Below the pieces are notes generated by a model. It saw nothing but the letters and a program-made list of their open reading frames with translations. It was not told the DNA's origin and searched no databases. Below are positions 1 through 11,600 of a stretch of DNA of 64,000 bases, in pieces; within the stretch, counting starts at the first letter, position 1, and each line of letters starts with the position of its first letter. The stretch is taken from contig CP053154.1 of NCBI GenBank assembly GCA_014607495.2, forward strand, positions 10,106,001 to 10,170,000. Direction: 5' to 3'. A program made the position numbers and the translations under genes. Origin of the DNA: Carposina sasakii. Lineage: Eukaryota; Arthropoda; Insecta; Lepidoptera; Carposinidae.

Positions 1-2460
1 CAATGTGCATAATACTGAACGCGTACTTGAAGGCGTGTATTATAACAAGAAACAGAAGCTACAGAACGGGTTACGCGGCGATTATTACATTGAAATTACG
101 GTAGAGCCCCAGGTATTATGGTTCTGTTGTTTTCATTGGCCAGAGGTCGATACACTCGGGATTTAAATAAATTATACCGGCATAATATCATTAGTTTTCA
201 ACGCAATTGTCTCTTACGCCAGTAGAGAAGATTTTATCTATGAAATCACCTTCACTTCTGTTACTTTACCTTGACGTGCGGCATCTGTTATTATTTGTAG
301 TAGAGCAGACGTTACAGATGGAAGATAAAGTTGCATTATCTATACATCATAGTAATACCTATAGTTCTTTTCTTATTCTACTATATACTAAAAATATACC
401 TATGAGTACCTAATGTACCCATGAACGTACCCATAGCCATAAGCAGACCTGGCGGCAGGCGGACGGTAATCGCAAGGGCTGAGAACGTAGAGAAGGCCTG
501 GAGCCAGTTAAAGCGCGAAGCTCAAGACCGAGCGGGATGATGGAAAACTCTAGAGACCTCATCTAAGGGACATTGGAACTTTAATCAACATACGTAACCC
601 TTTGTTCATACGTCATGTGCCACAATTCAGTGTTTATACAAAAGTTAAACTTACCGAGATTCCCGGTTTCCTTAAGTAATAATATAATGCACCGTATAAA
701 TAAAAACCTCAGACTTATTATTATGGCTTTAGCAAGACAAAATATATTTGCGTTATCAAGACATAGCGAGTGCAGCAGAACGACTGCTTATTATTTACGA
801 GTATTATATCAGACAAACGGACAGGACAGTGCGCACACGCAACGCGTAAAAGTGTAAAGCCATAGGTGTTTTTGTTTAGTTCATTGACCACACGCCGCCG
901 CTGTCGTACGACTAAACGACACGGCTTTGATAACGTGTTGACGTATCTCACGTATATAAAACTGTATGATACTGTGTAGGTAACACGTAACACTAATAAT
1001 AAAAATATTTAAAATTTCCATTGGCCCCAGGGAGAGCACCGAGCTTAATCTAAATTCAATCAAACTTGAGCCTAATTTTTTTCTGATTACGATGCAGGTA
1101 ATACTATTGCATCCAAATCGTGCATGCAATATACGATGAGATGCGCAATGTTTAGAAAGAACGGCTTTTTGATAGGACTACCTACACTACAGTTCGTCAA
1201 ACAATCCAGCAAACAATATTTTCAGTGGGATTCCCCCTGAACTCGCTAACTCCGCAGGCAGATCTATAGACGTACCTAGGTTTGCATTTTTAAACTAAGT
1301 GCGGAAAGAACCATTACCGCACAAAACCGCACTAACTTGTTGATTGAGCAAGCTGAGAGTTTTGTTTGTTGGCCAATGTAAACGTGGCCGGTTGAAAAGG
1401 TCGCTACAGCGATCGGGGTGGGTATCCCTACAAATGATCCCATTAACACGGGGGATGGTCCCTCGGCTAACGCCGCCAATATTGATCGTTTGCACCGCGC
1501 CAACAATACCTAAGTACCTATATAGTATATCCTACTTTCATTACTTCCTCCAGAAACAAAGGGCAATACATTTCTAATTAGGTACATCTTATTATCCCAT
1601 TATTTATGGGGTCGGCGCAATATGATTTCTCTTCTGGGTCATATTGGCAAGTATTTGGGATTTGATTTCCAACCGGCTCATTGCATAACGCCAACTCTTC
1701 TTGGGTATAGTGACAATTTTAGAATATTAAAATCCGTACATACATGAAATAAATTCAGTGGTGTACAGCCTGTACAGGTCCGTGACTGGGATCCGAACCT
1801 ACGCCTACTGGGATATCACGCGCTGATAACTAACCGATATCGTGGCTCAACTTATGAACAATCTGTCGGGTTCGCTGATTTTTACGGGTTATGATAATGG
1901 AAAGGCTCTATTGAATGATATACATGCATCCGATACCTTGGTCGTTCCTACAAAAATTGTTGATCGGTGAAACAGGCTATAGCGAAAAATCGGATATCCC
2001 AGGGGCGACATAACTCACGCGGCCCAAGAGCAACTTGGTGAAATTTGTTGGTAGTTACTTGATATCGTTCCACACAATAATAGGCTTTTGCACTCCATAA
2101 TACATCCATACATAGTAAGTACTTCGTAGAGAACTGGGCCAATTCATTCTGGCCCACTTTTGGCGCGCTAGCCACCAGCAATGAGGGTTCTCTAGGAATC
2201 CCGTTACGCGTAATAACGTGCTGATATTCGTAGACATAGAGTTTACCTCATTGCAGCAAGCACCTTAAAAACGGAATGGATGCCTACTTTACTTACACCT
2301 AATCAAAGGTGTAAGTAATTTTGTAAGCTGGGACGAAGAAATGAATCTTCAAAAGCGTACTAACATAAAGCGTAACCGAGTTCACCGTGTGCGCGCAGTG
2401 ATGATACTATGCATGTAAGTACACTGGTGCTTGGCCGTCAGTGCGCGCTTGGGATAAATA
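1..2460. other. Non-coding, mixed-composition segment
   Basis: I see no gene, RNA or recognisable repeat here. Open frames are all shorter than 80 codons and overlap on both strands. The base composition is more even than in the following 2.5 kb, where A/T runs dominate. A small perfect hairpin (arms ACTTACACCT / AGGTGTAAGT) lies near 2290-2317. By position it is probably intronic or flanking sequence of mastermind, but nothing in the segment itself shows that. Confidence 0.4.
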
Positions 2461-4975
2461 GTACTTTTGGTGTTAGGCACAGTAATAGGGTATATGCAAT
2501 ATTTTTTTATTTCATTTTTATATACTACGTAAAAAATTAATAAAGTTTGCCCTTTGGAATGGCATATCTAACTTTAACCGTTTTAGATTTACAGCAATTA
2601 AGGCAAATATGCAAGAACCGGCAAAATGTTTTTGAAATGCTCCGTTTGCTCTATACTAAAATGGCAAATACTTTGACATCATAATAGACAACCATCTCAA
2701 ATTAGTGTGGGGAAAAAATGCAATCTTATTTTATAAACATGATATTTTATATTTTGTGTATTGTTGACAATAAAAATTGTTTATTAATAGGTGCAGATAT
2801 TAATAGAGTATTTATGAAATGAATGAGATAAATCAATATATGGGTAAAATTTTATGTTTTGACTCCTTTTAGGTTGTAAATTTTTTTTGTTAAATTTTTC
2901 AAACTTTTAAACTCTTGTAACTTTGGTATTTACTTACCGATTGATGTTATTTTTGCACTATTCGGTTTGTATTTGTAATATCTTTCGAATAAAATATAAA
3001 AAATCTGTTTTCGTGTCAGACGCATATTCCCTATTATGCAAAAACTTCAAAGAGATAAGCCCACCCCACATTGACATTAGTAATGTACGCTGAAGCTCCT
3101 CTCTTGATGATATATGCCTTACATGTGTCTCTATCTAACATGTCAAATGTGAATGGACGCCCATGGTTCTTACTGAATAATATAAATATACTCAGTACAG
3201 TTCAATATTAAATACTTAAGACTTTTACAGTGCGCCTCTGTATCTGCACTAGTACTAGTCCATAATGCCTTGGACTAACTATGGGACCTAGGTAGTCAAC
3301 AAGTTGCTTCACATATCACTTTTTTAAAAATTATTTATTTACTTGCTGCATGGTTTTGAACCATCATTTACCATCAAAATGTACCATAATTTAAAGTTAA
3401 GTATTATGACATTTATTAGCAGATCAGAGATGTTTTGTCAAAAAAATGTTGTATACCACAGCTTAGTCTAGTTGGTTACATTTGGTAGATAATTGACAAT
3501 AGAGAATATGCACATATTTTTTAATGATTTTAAATTATTATTTACATTATGTATTACAAATGTGTAAAAAAAATATCTGCACCATAAATACAATATTTAG
3601 TATAAAATAAATTGCCCACTGCACATTGCCAACTGCAGGTTGAATGTGAAATTGGATCGTGAGTAGCCAGCTTTGCTTAGTTGATAGATGTTGTTGATGT
3701 GATTTGAATTTCCCTCTTATTTAATGCACTTTTTTGAAATTATCAAGATAAATATTTTTTTGGATAATTAACTTGATAATTATCTGATAATTATCCGATA
3801 ATTATCCAAGCTGATTTCCCAATTAACTTTCTAAAATTTTCTTTATTTGAATGAAAATATATTTATTACAAAGAGGGTCTCAGTTTTTTGCCAATATTAA
3901 ATAAACAGCAAGGAATAATGTGAGAAATATACAATTTAATTAGAGTTTGCCTTTATGGAGTCTGAACAAAAGTATGAAAGTACGTAAAGAAAAAATTCAC
4001 ACTTCTCTCGTCAGTCAAAATTTTTTTTAATGTCTAGCACCTTTGGATGCGTAAATAAACTTAGATTATTTTAGTTTCTTATTTCTATAATTATCAAGGT
4101 ATATTTATCAAGAACCCTGCTTTTCAATAATTATTTTCTTATATAGGAATGCTATTAAATAAAAAAAATTGTAATATTACATAAATCTCAATGAATAGAG
4201 ATTACTTATTTAAAAAATTACCATTATTTGAATCACATGCATATTCCCTATTGTCCATTTCAGTTCATGGGTAGTGTGAATTTTGGAGAGTCACAATAAT
4301 GAATGAAGTGTAATAAAAACTTATGTTAAAATGTTTTACTCTTTTCTTTCTGGGCAGGCATAGTAATATACAACATAAATAGGCAAATTAGTGTTAATGA
4401 CAGATACCCATTATTTTGTAAGTATTTCTAATTAGGTACAAATTGCCAACAAAGTTACTGAATATTATGAATGTATATTATATAGTGTATTAAAAGTAAA
4501 ACCAAATTGCAACCTTTTAGAGCTCAGATTCTAAGATAAACAAACTAACAAACAGAACATCTTTTGCAAAAGGAATAGGACAAATGTTAACAACTTAGAA
4601 ATACAGTACTCTCTTCATGTCTTTGCCTGGTGTTAAGCTATAATGTTCATATTCTTAATAGTAAACTAAACATTTTATACAAAGAACAGATGAGAAAAAG
4701 AAAATAATTGTGTAACCCACTCAATATCTAAGTATCACATTTTATCATATTGTTTGCCATACTCCTGGAAATGCATATTAAATTAGATAATTGAAAAGGT
4801 CTTTGAGGAAAAACATTGTCCTTTGGAAACAGAGTACAGCATACTCAGCGGTACATAGCTCAGGTATGAAGCAGCCGACGGTAGGCAATAATGGAAATGA
4901 CTGTACTACATTACAATATACTAATAATGTAAGTTGGTGCATAAAAATATAGAAACCGTAGATTATCATGCTTAC
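2461..4975. other. AT-rich non-coding stretch, probable mam intron
   Basis: Strongly A/T-rich sequence with many short T and A runs and no open frame of note. It lies immediately downstream (minus strand) of the mam exon donor at 4976, so it is best read as the 5' part of a long mastermind intron. Mastermind genes are known for very long introns. A run of TGATAATTATC-type palindromic repeats lies near 3770-3805. Confidence 0.45.
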
Positions 4976-5040
4976 CTAAGGCGTTCAACAACAGCCTGTC
5001 GTTTAGGCGGAAGGATCATATCCTCCATCGGCTGTAGCAT
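4976..5040 (-). CDS. mam: Mastermind, one N-terminal coding exon (partial gene)
   Basis: Mastermind is a nuclear co-activator. Its N-terminal basic helix clamps onto the Notch intracellular domain and Su(H) to switch on Notch targets. On the minus strand this exon reads MLQPMEDMILPPKRQAVVER, then LR split by a consensus donor (CTTAG|GTAAGC) at 4976. The PPKRQAVVERLR block matches the start of the conserved Notch-binding helix of insect Mastermind (PKRQAVVDRLRRRIE from memory of the family). The frame stays open upstream to about 5136 through a Gly/Pro/His-rich stretch with no other ATG, so the true start may be ATG at 5040 or in an upstream exon. The remaining exons would lie beyond the left window edge. 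Confidence is limited by the exon's small size. Confidence 0.6.
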
Positions 5041-5536
5041 GTTGGGCGGGTGGTGAGGGGGCGGCCCGCCCGCGCTGACCGGCCCGCCCGCACTGCCGCT
5101 CACCAGGTGCTCCACGGTGATGGTAACCACCTCACCTCAGTTCCCACATCTTCACCACTACTAATGTCTCAACAGTAACAGTTTAACACTCAAGTACTAC
5201 AACGTAACTGAGACAGTACTAATAAGAAATACCCACTGTTCGTCCTAAAAATTCTTAAAACATTTTTCATGTTGCCACTTTCAGATAAACAACAAAACAC
5301 AGGACACACAAACTGTTCTTGCTTGAATTTTTATCTTTCTCCAACAGTTTCTCGATAGGCAACTGCCGTTGCAGGTAAGGACTATAATAAGGTTTCAGTT
5401 AAATGTTACTTGTCTATCAACAGCACAATAAAAAATGCTGTAGAATAGATTTTACAAAATAACAAAAATTTGTAAAAGTGACTACACTCTACCGTGAACT
5501 TTTTATCATTGAATTGAAAATTGAATGAACGAAACA

Positions 5537-5935
5537 CAACAACAAATTTAGTTTATCCCGAAGGAAAGGCAAGGGGAACTAAGCCCATACAGCCATTGTC
5601 TTTAGTAAATGATTTCTGAATTTATGATGGATGATAATGATGATGATGAATTCGGGAAAATCCTCAAGAACAAGTGTAAAGTTAGTCAAAATGAAAAATT
5701 ATTGCAGAAACAACATACATACGCCCATGAAGAGATCGAAATCCGGCTAAAGTTTTACTCGGCTTACCTGCGTATAAAACCATGCACACGCACTAGATTC
5801 ACATCACAAGTAATCAAAATATAACTTATCTACCAGAAAACATCACTTTACGGACATATGCAAGCCATTTACAAATAATTTTTGATTTTCACAAGAAAAT
5901 TACACCTGCACCCTTCCAGCTTTTCCCGCCGAATC
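5537..5935 (-). mobile_element. Short poly-A retroposon (SINE-like), copy a
   Basis: A full-length member of a family repeated about a dozen times here. In sense orientation (minus) it begins GATTCGGCGGGAAAAGCTGG and ends CCTTCGGGATAAACTAAA. It is flanked by a 15-bp direct repeat TGAATGAACGAAACA (5522-5536 and 5936-5950), as expected of target-primed retroposition. It contains a GAT-rich microsatellite-like tract. I see no clear pol III A/B boxes, so its parentage (SINE or LINE 3' end) is open. Confidence 0.75.
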
Positions 5936-5969
5936 TGAATGAACGAAACAAACTGACAACGCTGAGATT

Positions 5970-6376
5970 TTTTTTTAATAGTTTATCCCGAAGGAAAGGC
6001 AAGGGGAACTAAGCCTATACAGCCATTGTCTTTAGTAAATGAGTTCTGAATTTATGATGGATGATATTGATGATAATGAATGGAAACGTCGGGAAAATCC
6101 TCAAGAATGGGTGTAAAATTAGTAAAGATCAAAAATAATTGCATAAACAACTTATATGAGCCCATGAAGAGATCGTATTCCGACTAAAGTTTTACTTAGC
6201 TCACCTGCATATAAAACCATGCATACGCACTAGATTCATTTTACAAGTAATCGAAATATAACATATCTACCAGAAAACATCACTTTACGGACACATGCAA
6301 GCCATTTACAAATAATTTTTGATTTTTACAAGAAAATTACACCCGCTCCCTACTAGCTTTTCCCGCCGAATCCTTT
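5970..6376 (-). mobile_element. Short poly-A retroposon, copy b
   Basis: Second near full-length copy of the same family, in the same orientation. It is preceded by a T-run (its poly-A on the other strand) and ends at CCCGCCGAATCC. It lies about 35 bp beyond copy a and has more substitutions, so the two are separate insertions rather than a tandem duplication. Confidence 0.65.
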
Positions 6377-6387
6377 AATTTATTATA

Positions 6388-6449
6388 GTTTAGTTTATCA
6401 CGAAGGAAAGGCAAGGGGAACTAAGCCCATACAGCCATTGTCTTTAGTA
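6388..6449 (-). mobile_element. Short poly-A retroposon, 3'-end fragment
   Basis: Only the 3' ~60 bases of the family are present (TTTATCACGAAGGAAAGG through the CATTGTCTTTAGTAA block). It is a heavily 5'-truncated copy, which fits retroposition. Confidence 0.55.
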
Positions 6450-6677
6450 ACCTTTTATTATTATGTCGTCTTTAAATAGTGATGTAAAACCGGATACAAA
6501 GTAAAATGATTGTTAATTTTAATTACAAGTTTTTAAGACAAAGTTAAATAATTTTCAAGTTAATGCAAACGTATATTTATTAGAATGCGTTACGCTCACT
6601 ATATTCGATAAATTCTCCGTGTGTTTCCAGATCATGCTGCACAAAGGGGCTCACAGTGATTGTTTCCTCTTTCCTTT

Positions 6678-7103
6678 TTTTTTGTTTAGTTTATCCCGAA
6701 GGAAAGGGATTCGGCGGGAAAAGCTGGAAGGAAGTTGGTGTAATTTTCTTGTGAAAATCAAAATTTATTTGTAAATGGCTTGCATGTGACCGTAAAGTGA
6801 TGTTTTCTGGTAGATAAGTTATATTTTGTTTACTTGTGATGTGAATCTAGTGCGTGTGCATGGTTTTGTATGCGGGTAAGCTAAGTAAAACTTTAGCCGG
6901 AATACGATCTCTTCATGGGCTCATGTAAGTTGTTTCTGCAATTAATTTTGATATTGACTAATTTCACACCCATTCTTGAGGATTTTCTAGACGTTTCCAT
7001 TCATCATCATCATTATCATTCATCATAAATCATTTACTAAAGCCAATGGCTGTATGGGCTTAGTTCCCCTTGCCTTTCCTTGGGGGGGATAAACTAAAAA
7101 AAA
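6678..7103 (+). mobile_element. Short poly-A retroposon, copy d, abutting an inverted 3' fragment
   Basis: A plus-oriented copy (GGGATTCGGCGGG... to GGATAAACTAAAAAAAAA, about 6706-7103). It is directly preceded by an inverted 3'-terminal fragment (6678-6705, TTTAGTTTATCCCGAAGG), with no spacer between them. This places two ends of the family head to tail in opposite orientation. It is either an insertion into an older copy or a product of recombination. Confidence 0.6.
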
Positions 7104-7843
7104 ACCGAAGGAAAGGCAAGGAGAACTAAGCCCATACAGCCATTGTCTTTAGTAAATGATTTCTGAATTTATGATGATGATGAATAAAAACACTGCCGGG
7201 GAATTCCTCAAAAACGAATGTGAAATTAGTGAAAATCAAAAATAATTGCAGAAACAACTTAGATGCGCCCATGAAGAGATCGTATTCCGATTAAAGTGTT
7301 ACTCAGCTTACCTGCATATAAAACTATGCACACGGGCTGGATTCACACCACAAGTATACAAAATATAACTAATTTACCAGAAAACATCACTTTACGTACA
7401 CATGCAAGCCATCTTCTTCTATACATATAATAAAAACTAGTGGACGCCCGCGACTCCGTCCGCGTGGACTACATGAAAAACTAAATGTCGAAATTATCCG
7501 GGATAAATAGTAGCCTATATGTTAAGTGGGACCTGTCACAATATATTCCTGAAAACTGCATCGAAATCGGTTCAGCCGTTTCTGAGATTAGCGTGCACAA
7601 ACGCACAGAAAAACAGATAAACCGACTAACAGACAAAATATCCAAAAGTCATCGTTTTGGGTTCTATTGCGTTGATAGAGGTTTCATATAATATTTTTTC
7701 TCATATATCTTCCATGTACAGACAGCGATCCATTACATTTTTATTATATGTATAGGTAAGTATGTTTGTATAGAAGATTAAAGAATATATATATAGAAGA
7801 GAAAATTACACCCGAACCGTTCCAGCTTTTCCCGCCGAATCTC
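7101..7843 (-). mobile_element. Short poly-A retroposon, copy e, split by another element
   Basis: A minus-oriented copy starting at ACCGAAGGAAAGG. It runs to the CATGCAAGCCAT block at ~7412 and resumes at GAAAATTACACC (~7800) to finish with CCCGCCGAATC. The missing join is occupied by a different TIR element (7420-7755), so this copy is the older of the two. Confidence 0.6.
7420..7755. mobile_element. TIR MITE with CTATACATATAATAAAAA ends
   Basis: The ends are an inverted repeat, CTATACATATAATAAAAA at the left and TTTTTATTATATGTATAG at the right. The body contains the widespread lepidopteran 'cgcgactccgtccgcgtggac ... ccgggataaa ... cggttcagccgtttctgag' consensus. It interrupts a retroposon copy. 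A relative without the left end lies at 35625-35925. Confidence 0.6.
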
Positions 7844-8376
7844 GACATGCTTTGCTCTTATGGCTCCTCCGTACAATGGGCGAACTCTGAGGAACTCGGG
7901 TGAAATCGATTGTGTAGATATTGTCTACGATAGTTTTGTAAACATCAAATCCCTGGTAAATATCCAATTTTACCCCCAAGAATATTGAAATTTACCCCTA
8001 AATGCACTAAATTCCAACTCGTGAGCGTTAGGATTGGATACCTTGGTTTGGCGTAAATACAGACTCAACTTCTTTAACTCGTGAGCGGGGAGGTAGGATT
8101 TCATACCATGTACGATCTGGCAACACTGGTCGGTATTCGTCGACGATTGTCTAAGTTCGACGAGGTTCGACGACGTTCGCCGAACTAACATCGCCGATTG
8201 TATGGAGGAGCCATTAAAATCAATCCATCAAACAATTAAAAAAGAAAAAAAACAACATGGCGAATGGCGAACCGGTTTGCGCGCGGCTCTAAACAATAGG
8301 ACGCATTCCGTTAATTTTGTTACATTTTTATAGTAAAAACAACTTATCGCAGTGAATTTGAATTGCAGCATTACAG
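7844..8376 (+). promoter_or_regulatory. Nrt upstream region with probable 5' UTR exon ending at 8376
   Basis: No ORF is present. A consensus donor (CATTACAG|GTTAGT) at 8376 pairs with the acceptor TCGTACACAG at 8597-8606, one base before the Nrt start codon. The sequence just upstream of 8376 would therefore be a non-coding first exon. An initiator-like CGCAGTGAAT lies near 8349. The transcription start is inference only. Confidence 0.4.
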
Positions 8377-8607
8377 GTTAGTTTATTATATTTTTTTATC
8401 GTACCTTTCAGTTATATTTCGGATTTAATTAATATTTTGTAGTATTGCGTGCAACATCAAAATTCAATAAAACGAGTCAATTCAATAAGACCACAAAAAA
8501 ACTAACTAGTTCTTAGGAACAAAGTTACAATAATACCACTAGCATTGCACCAGCATCTTAATATATAATAGGAATGGTTTTCTAATTCATAGTTTCTCGT
8601 ACACAGA

Positions 8608-11600
8608 ATGAGCACTCTTGATATCAATAAAATGGAGAATGACGAAGAAAATAAAAGTCCAGACAAAAAGCAGATCGAAGCAGAGGAAAAGGAAACCATG
8701 CTAAAGGGTGAAAATGAAGAGATTAATCATAGTGCGGAATGTAAAACGGATAGCGGTGGCCCTGTGAAAGCAGCCCTTTCCGGGGATGTGACTGAGCAAG
8801 GGCGTGAAGTTAAACCGAAATTCATCCCGATTGGAGCTATCAAAATGCCCGGTTTTTTCACAAGAAACAGTGATAAAGATAAGTCAAAGGTGAGTCCATA
8901 AACCACAAAGTACAGCAAAAATTCACAACATTCATCTGATGATTAATAATCTCCATAATATGGTCGATTCCGGCAGTCACCCTTAAACCTAAACATAAAA
9001 TTAGTCCTACCTGTCCTTTTCTCTCAGCCATTATGTTAAGAATGGAGAGAGATAGACTTGACTAAAATTTAGATTTAGGTTTAAGTGTGACTGCTGGAAT
9101 TGACCCTAATGTATAGTTAAATCATAGTAATCATGTATGTATTATCTCAACAAATGTGATGCTTGTTAACCTGTCTTACCTTTTCACTATAAATAACCAC
9201 TTTATGCTAGCTGTACTCTAAAAGGTAATGGTTTTAGTAGGAGTATAGTCATTCAGCTAGTGGTATATAAAGTGAAACACACTTCATACAAAATCCTCTT
9301 TAAATATCCAGTCTTAACTTGTATATAATTTTTTTATACAAAATTTTATTGTTTCAACTACTCAATGTAACAGGTACTCAAATTACGTACATTCATTCTT
9401 AATTATTTAATTTATAGGACGAAGAAGGTGCCATTGAAAAAGACACTGACAATGATAAGACTGATGATGGGGCTAAGCCTAAACACCATCGCTTACAATT
9501 CTTACATACTTGCCCCTTTACACAGTTTTTACATCATCCCAAAAATGAAAATAAAGGTAATTGTTGTTCCATTACATGCTATGTATATAATTTAATTATG
9601 AAAAGCCAGGGGAAATGTACAACACACCACACTATGTTGGCTATCATTTTGTCAAATTTTAATTGAGAATTTTACTAGAAATTTATTGTGGATAAGCACA
9701 TCTTTGATGTAACATTATCATTGTTAATTATTTTTCATAATAAAATGTTTGTGTACAATAAAGATAAACTTTTTAGAATCTATTAAAATACATTAAACAA
9801 AATTAGTGTGCAAATTAACTATGTTTGAATATAATACTGTACTAATAAATACTAAGGAAAACAATGGCTAAGTGGTTTGTTTACATTGCCTACATTTTGA
9901 TAAGAATAATTAAAATATGTAGCAGATGTAAAATTATACAGGGTGTAAAAAGACAATGTTGTTATTTTAATACCTCGTATTCTTTGTGACATAACAAACA
10001 TTTTTTTCTATGGAACCAACCCAGAGATTTTTTTATTTTTTAATCTCTATACCAAGCAATGTATTTGATTGACAAATGTACCTACAAAACTACAAAATAT
10101 TAATATGGCGTCTTTAAAAGAAATGTTTGTTAAATTGTTTCCAGATGGATTTATTTTTAAAAAATGCTGTTCATGTAACTTTGGACCTCAATATCTTGGA
10201 AACCCTTGGTTTCCCAGGGGTGCTTGCATAGAAAAAAATTATTGTGGTGTTACAAAGAATATGAGGTATTAAAAGAACAAAGTTGTCTTTTTACACCCAG
10301 TATAGTGGTATCATTAAGTCTTATCAATAAAAATAATTATATTTAACATATTCAGATGAAAACAAAACTGAAAAAGGAGGATTGAAATTTTTCAATCTCA
10401 ACTATCCCAAATTATTCCAAAAGAGGTCTGAGAGTACTCAGGAAGCTGCACTTGCATCCATGGAGACTTTGGAAGATAAGGTGGATACCCCTAATGATGG
10501 AATGGAAAATGTTAAATTAGAAATAGTAAGTATAGTTAGAAAGTGTGACCATAAACTTAGTATTCTTTATTCTACACATAAATTTTTATCATAGACAGTG
10601 ATTCCCACTCGGGTGAAGAATTTTTTCCATTTTCTTTATTAATAATTTTATAATATCTTGACTGATATAAATTTATAAAAACACTTCTCCATTAATATAA
10701 TCCATTAGGATATGGTTGATTGTTTCATCTTTAAACATTGTGCTAGTGTGACCATAAACTTAGTATTCTTTATTCTACACATAAATTTTTATCATAGACA
10801 GTGATTCCCACTCGGGTGAAGAATTTTTTCCATTTTCTTTATTAATAATTTTATAATATCTTGACTGATATAAATTTATAAAAACACTTCTCCATTAATA
10901 TAATCCATTAGGATATGGTTGATTGTTTCATCTTTAAACATTGTGCTGAGGGATCTCAGCAAACAAAGCTGAATTTGTTTGCTGAGATTTGGCTAGTGTA
11001 TAGCTATCGGGATGAAAAATAACGTTGCCAATATGTAATTTAGAAAAGAGATGGTAAAATTCGTCATCCGAGTAATTGACCCGGTAGCTCAGTGGTTAGA
11101 GCAACTAGCACGGTATGCAGTGGTCGTGGGTTCGATTCCCACTTGGGTGAAGAATTTTTTCTGTTTTCTTTATTAATAATTTTATCATAGACAGTAAGTT
11201 GTAAAAGAAATAGTGCAAAGGCGAACTTATCTCTAAAAGAACTTTTTAGAATTCTGACAAACTTTTCTACAAATTGTGAAATGAAATTTGCATTTGTTTG
11301 ATTTTTATTGTTTATTTTAGGAACCAGAAGAAGGAAAGGTAGCTACTCGACTTCCACTAAAAGAAAGAATCAGGCAGAAGAAATTTATAATTGGTAAGTT
11401 ACCTATAAGCATGGAGAAGGTATAAAAGAGGAGGTGGAAGTATGATCTGAGTCATAGGCAATCGTAAGGCCATGACGTTATGATAGGGGCGAGCTTCAGG
11501 GCCAGTGTGTGTAACGCAGTAGCTGTAACCACACGCTTATGCAAGTAGTTTGGCTAGCCACTACAAGGTGGTTTCTATGTAAATGGGCAGGGCTACAGTG

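Noticed and set aside
11079..11150. Functional tRNA gene
   Set aside because: A and B boxes and the T arm are good, but the anticodon stem has a bulged base, position 33 is C and the acceptor stem relies on G-T pairs. The 3' body is repeated nearby, so it is a SINE head.
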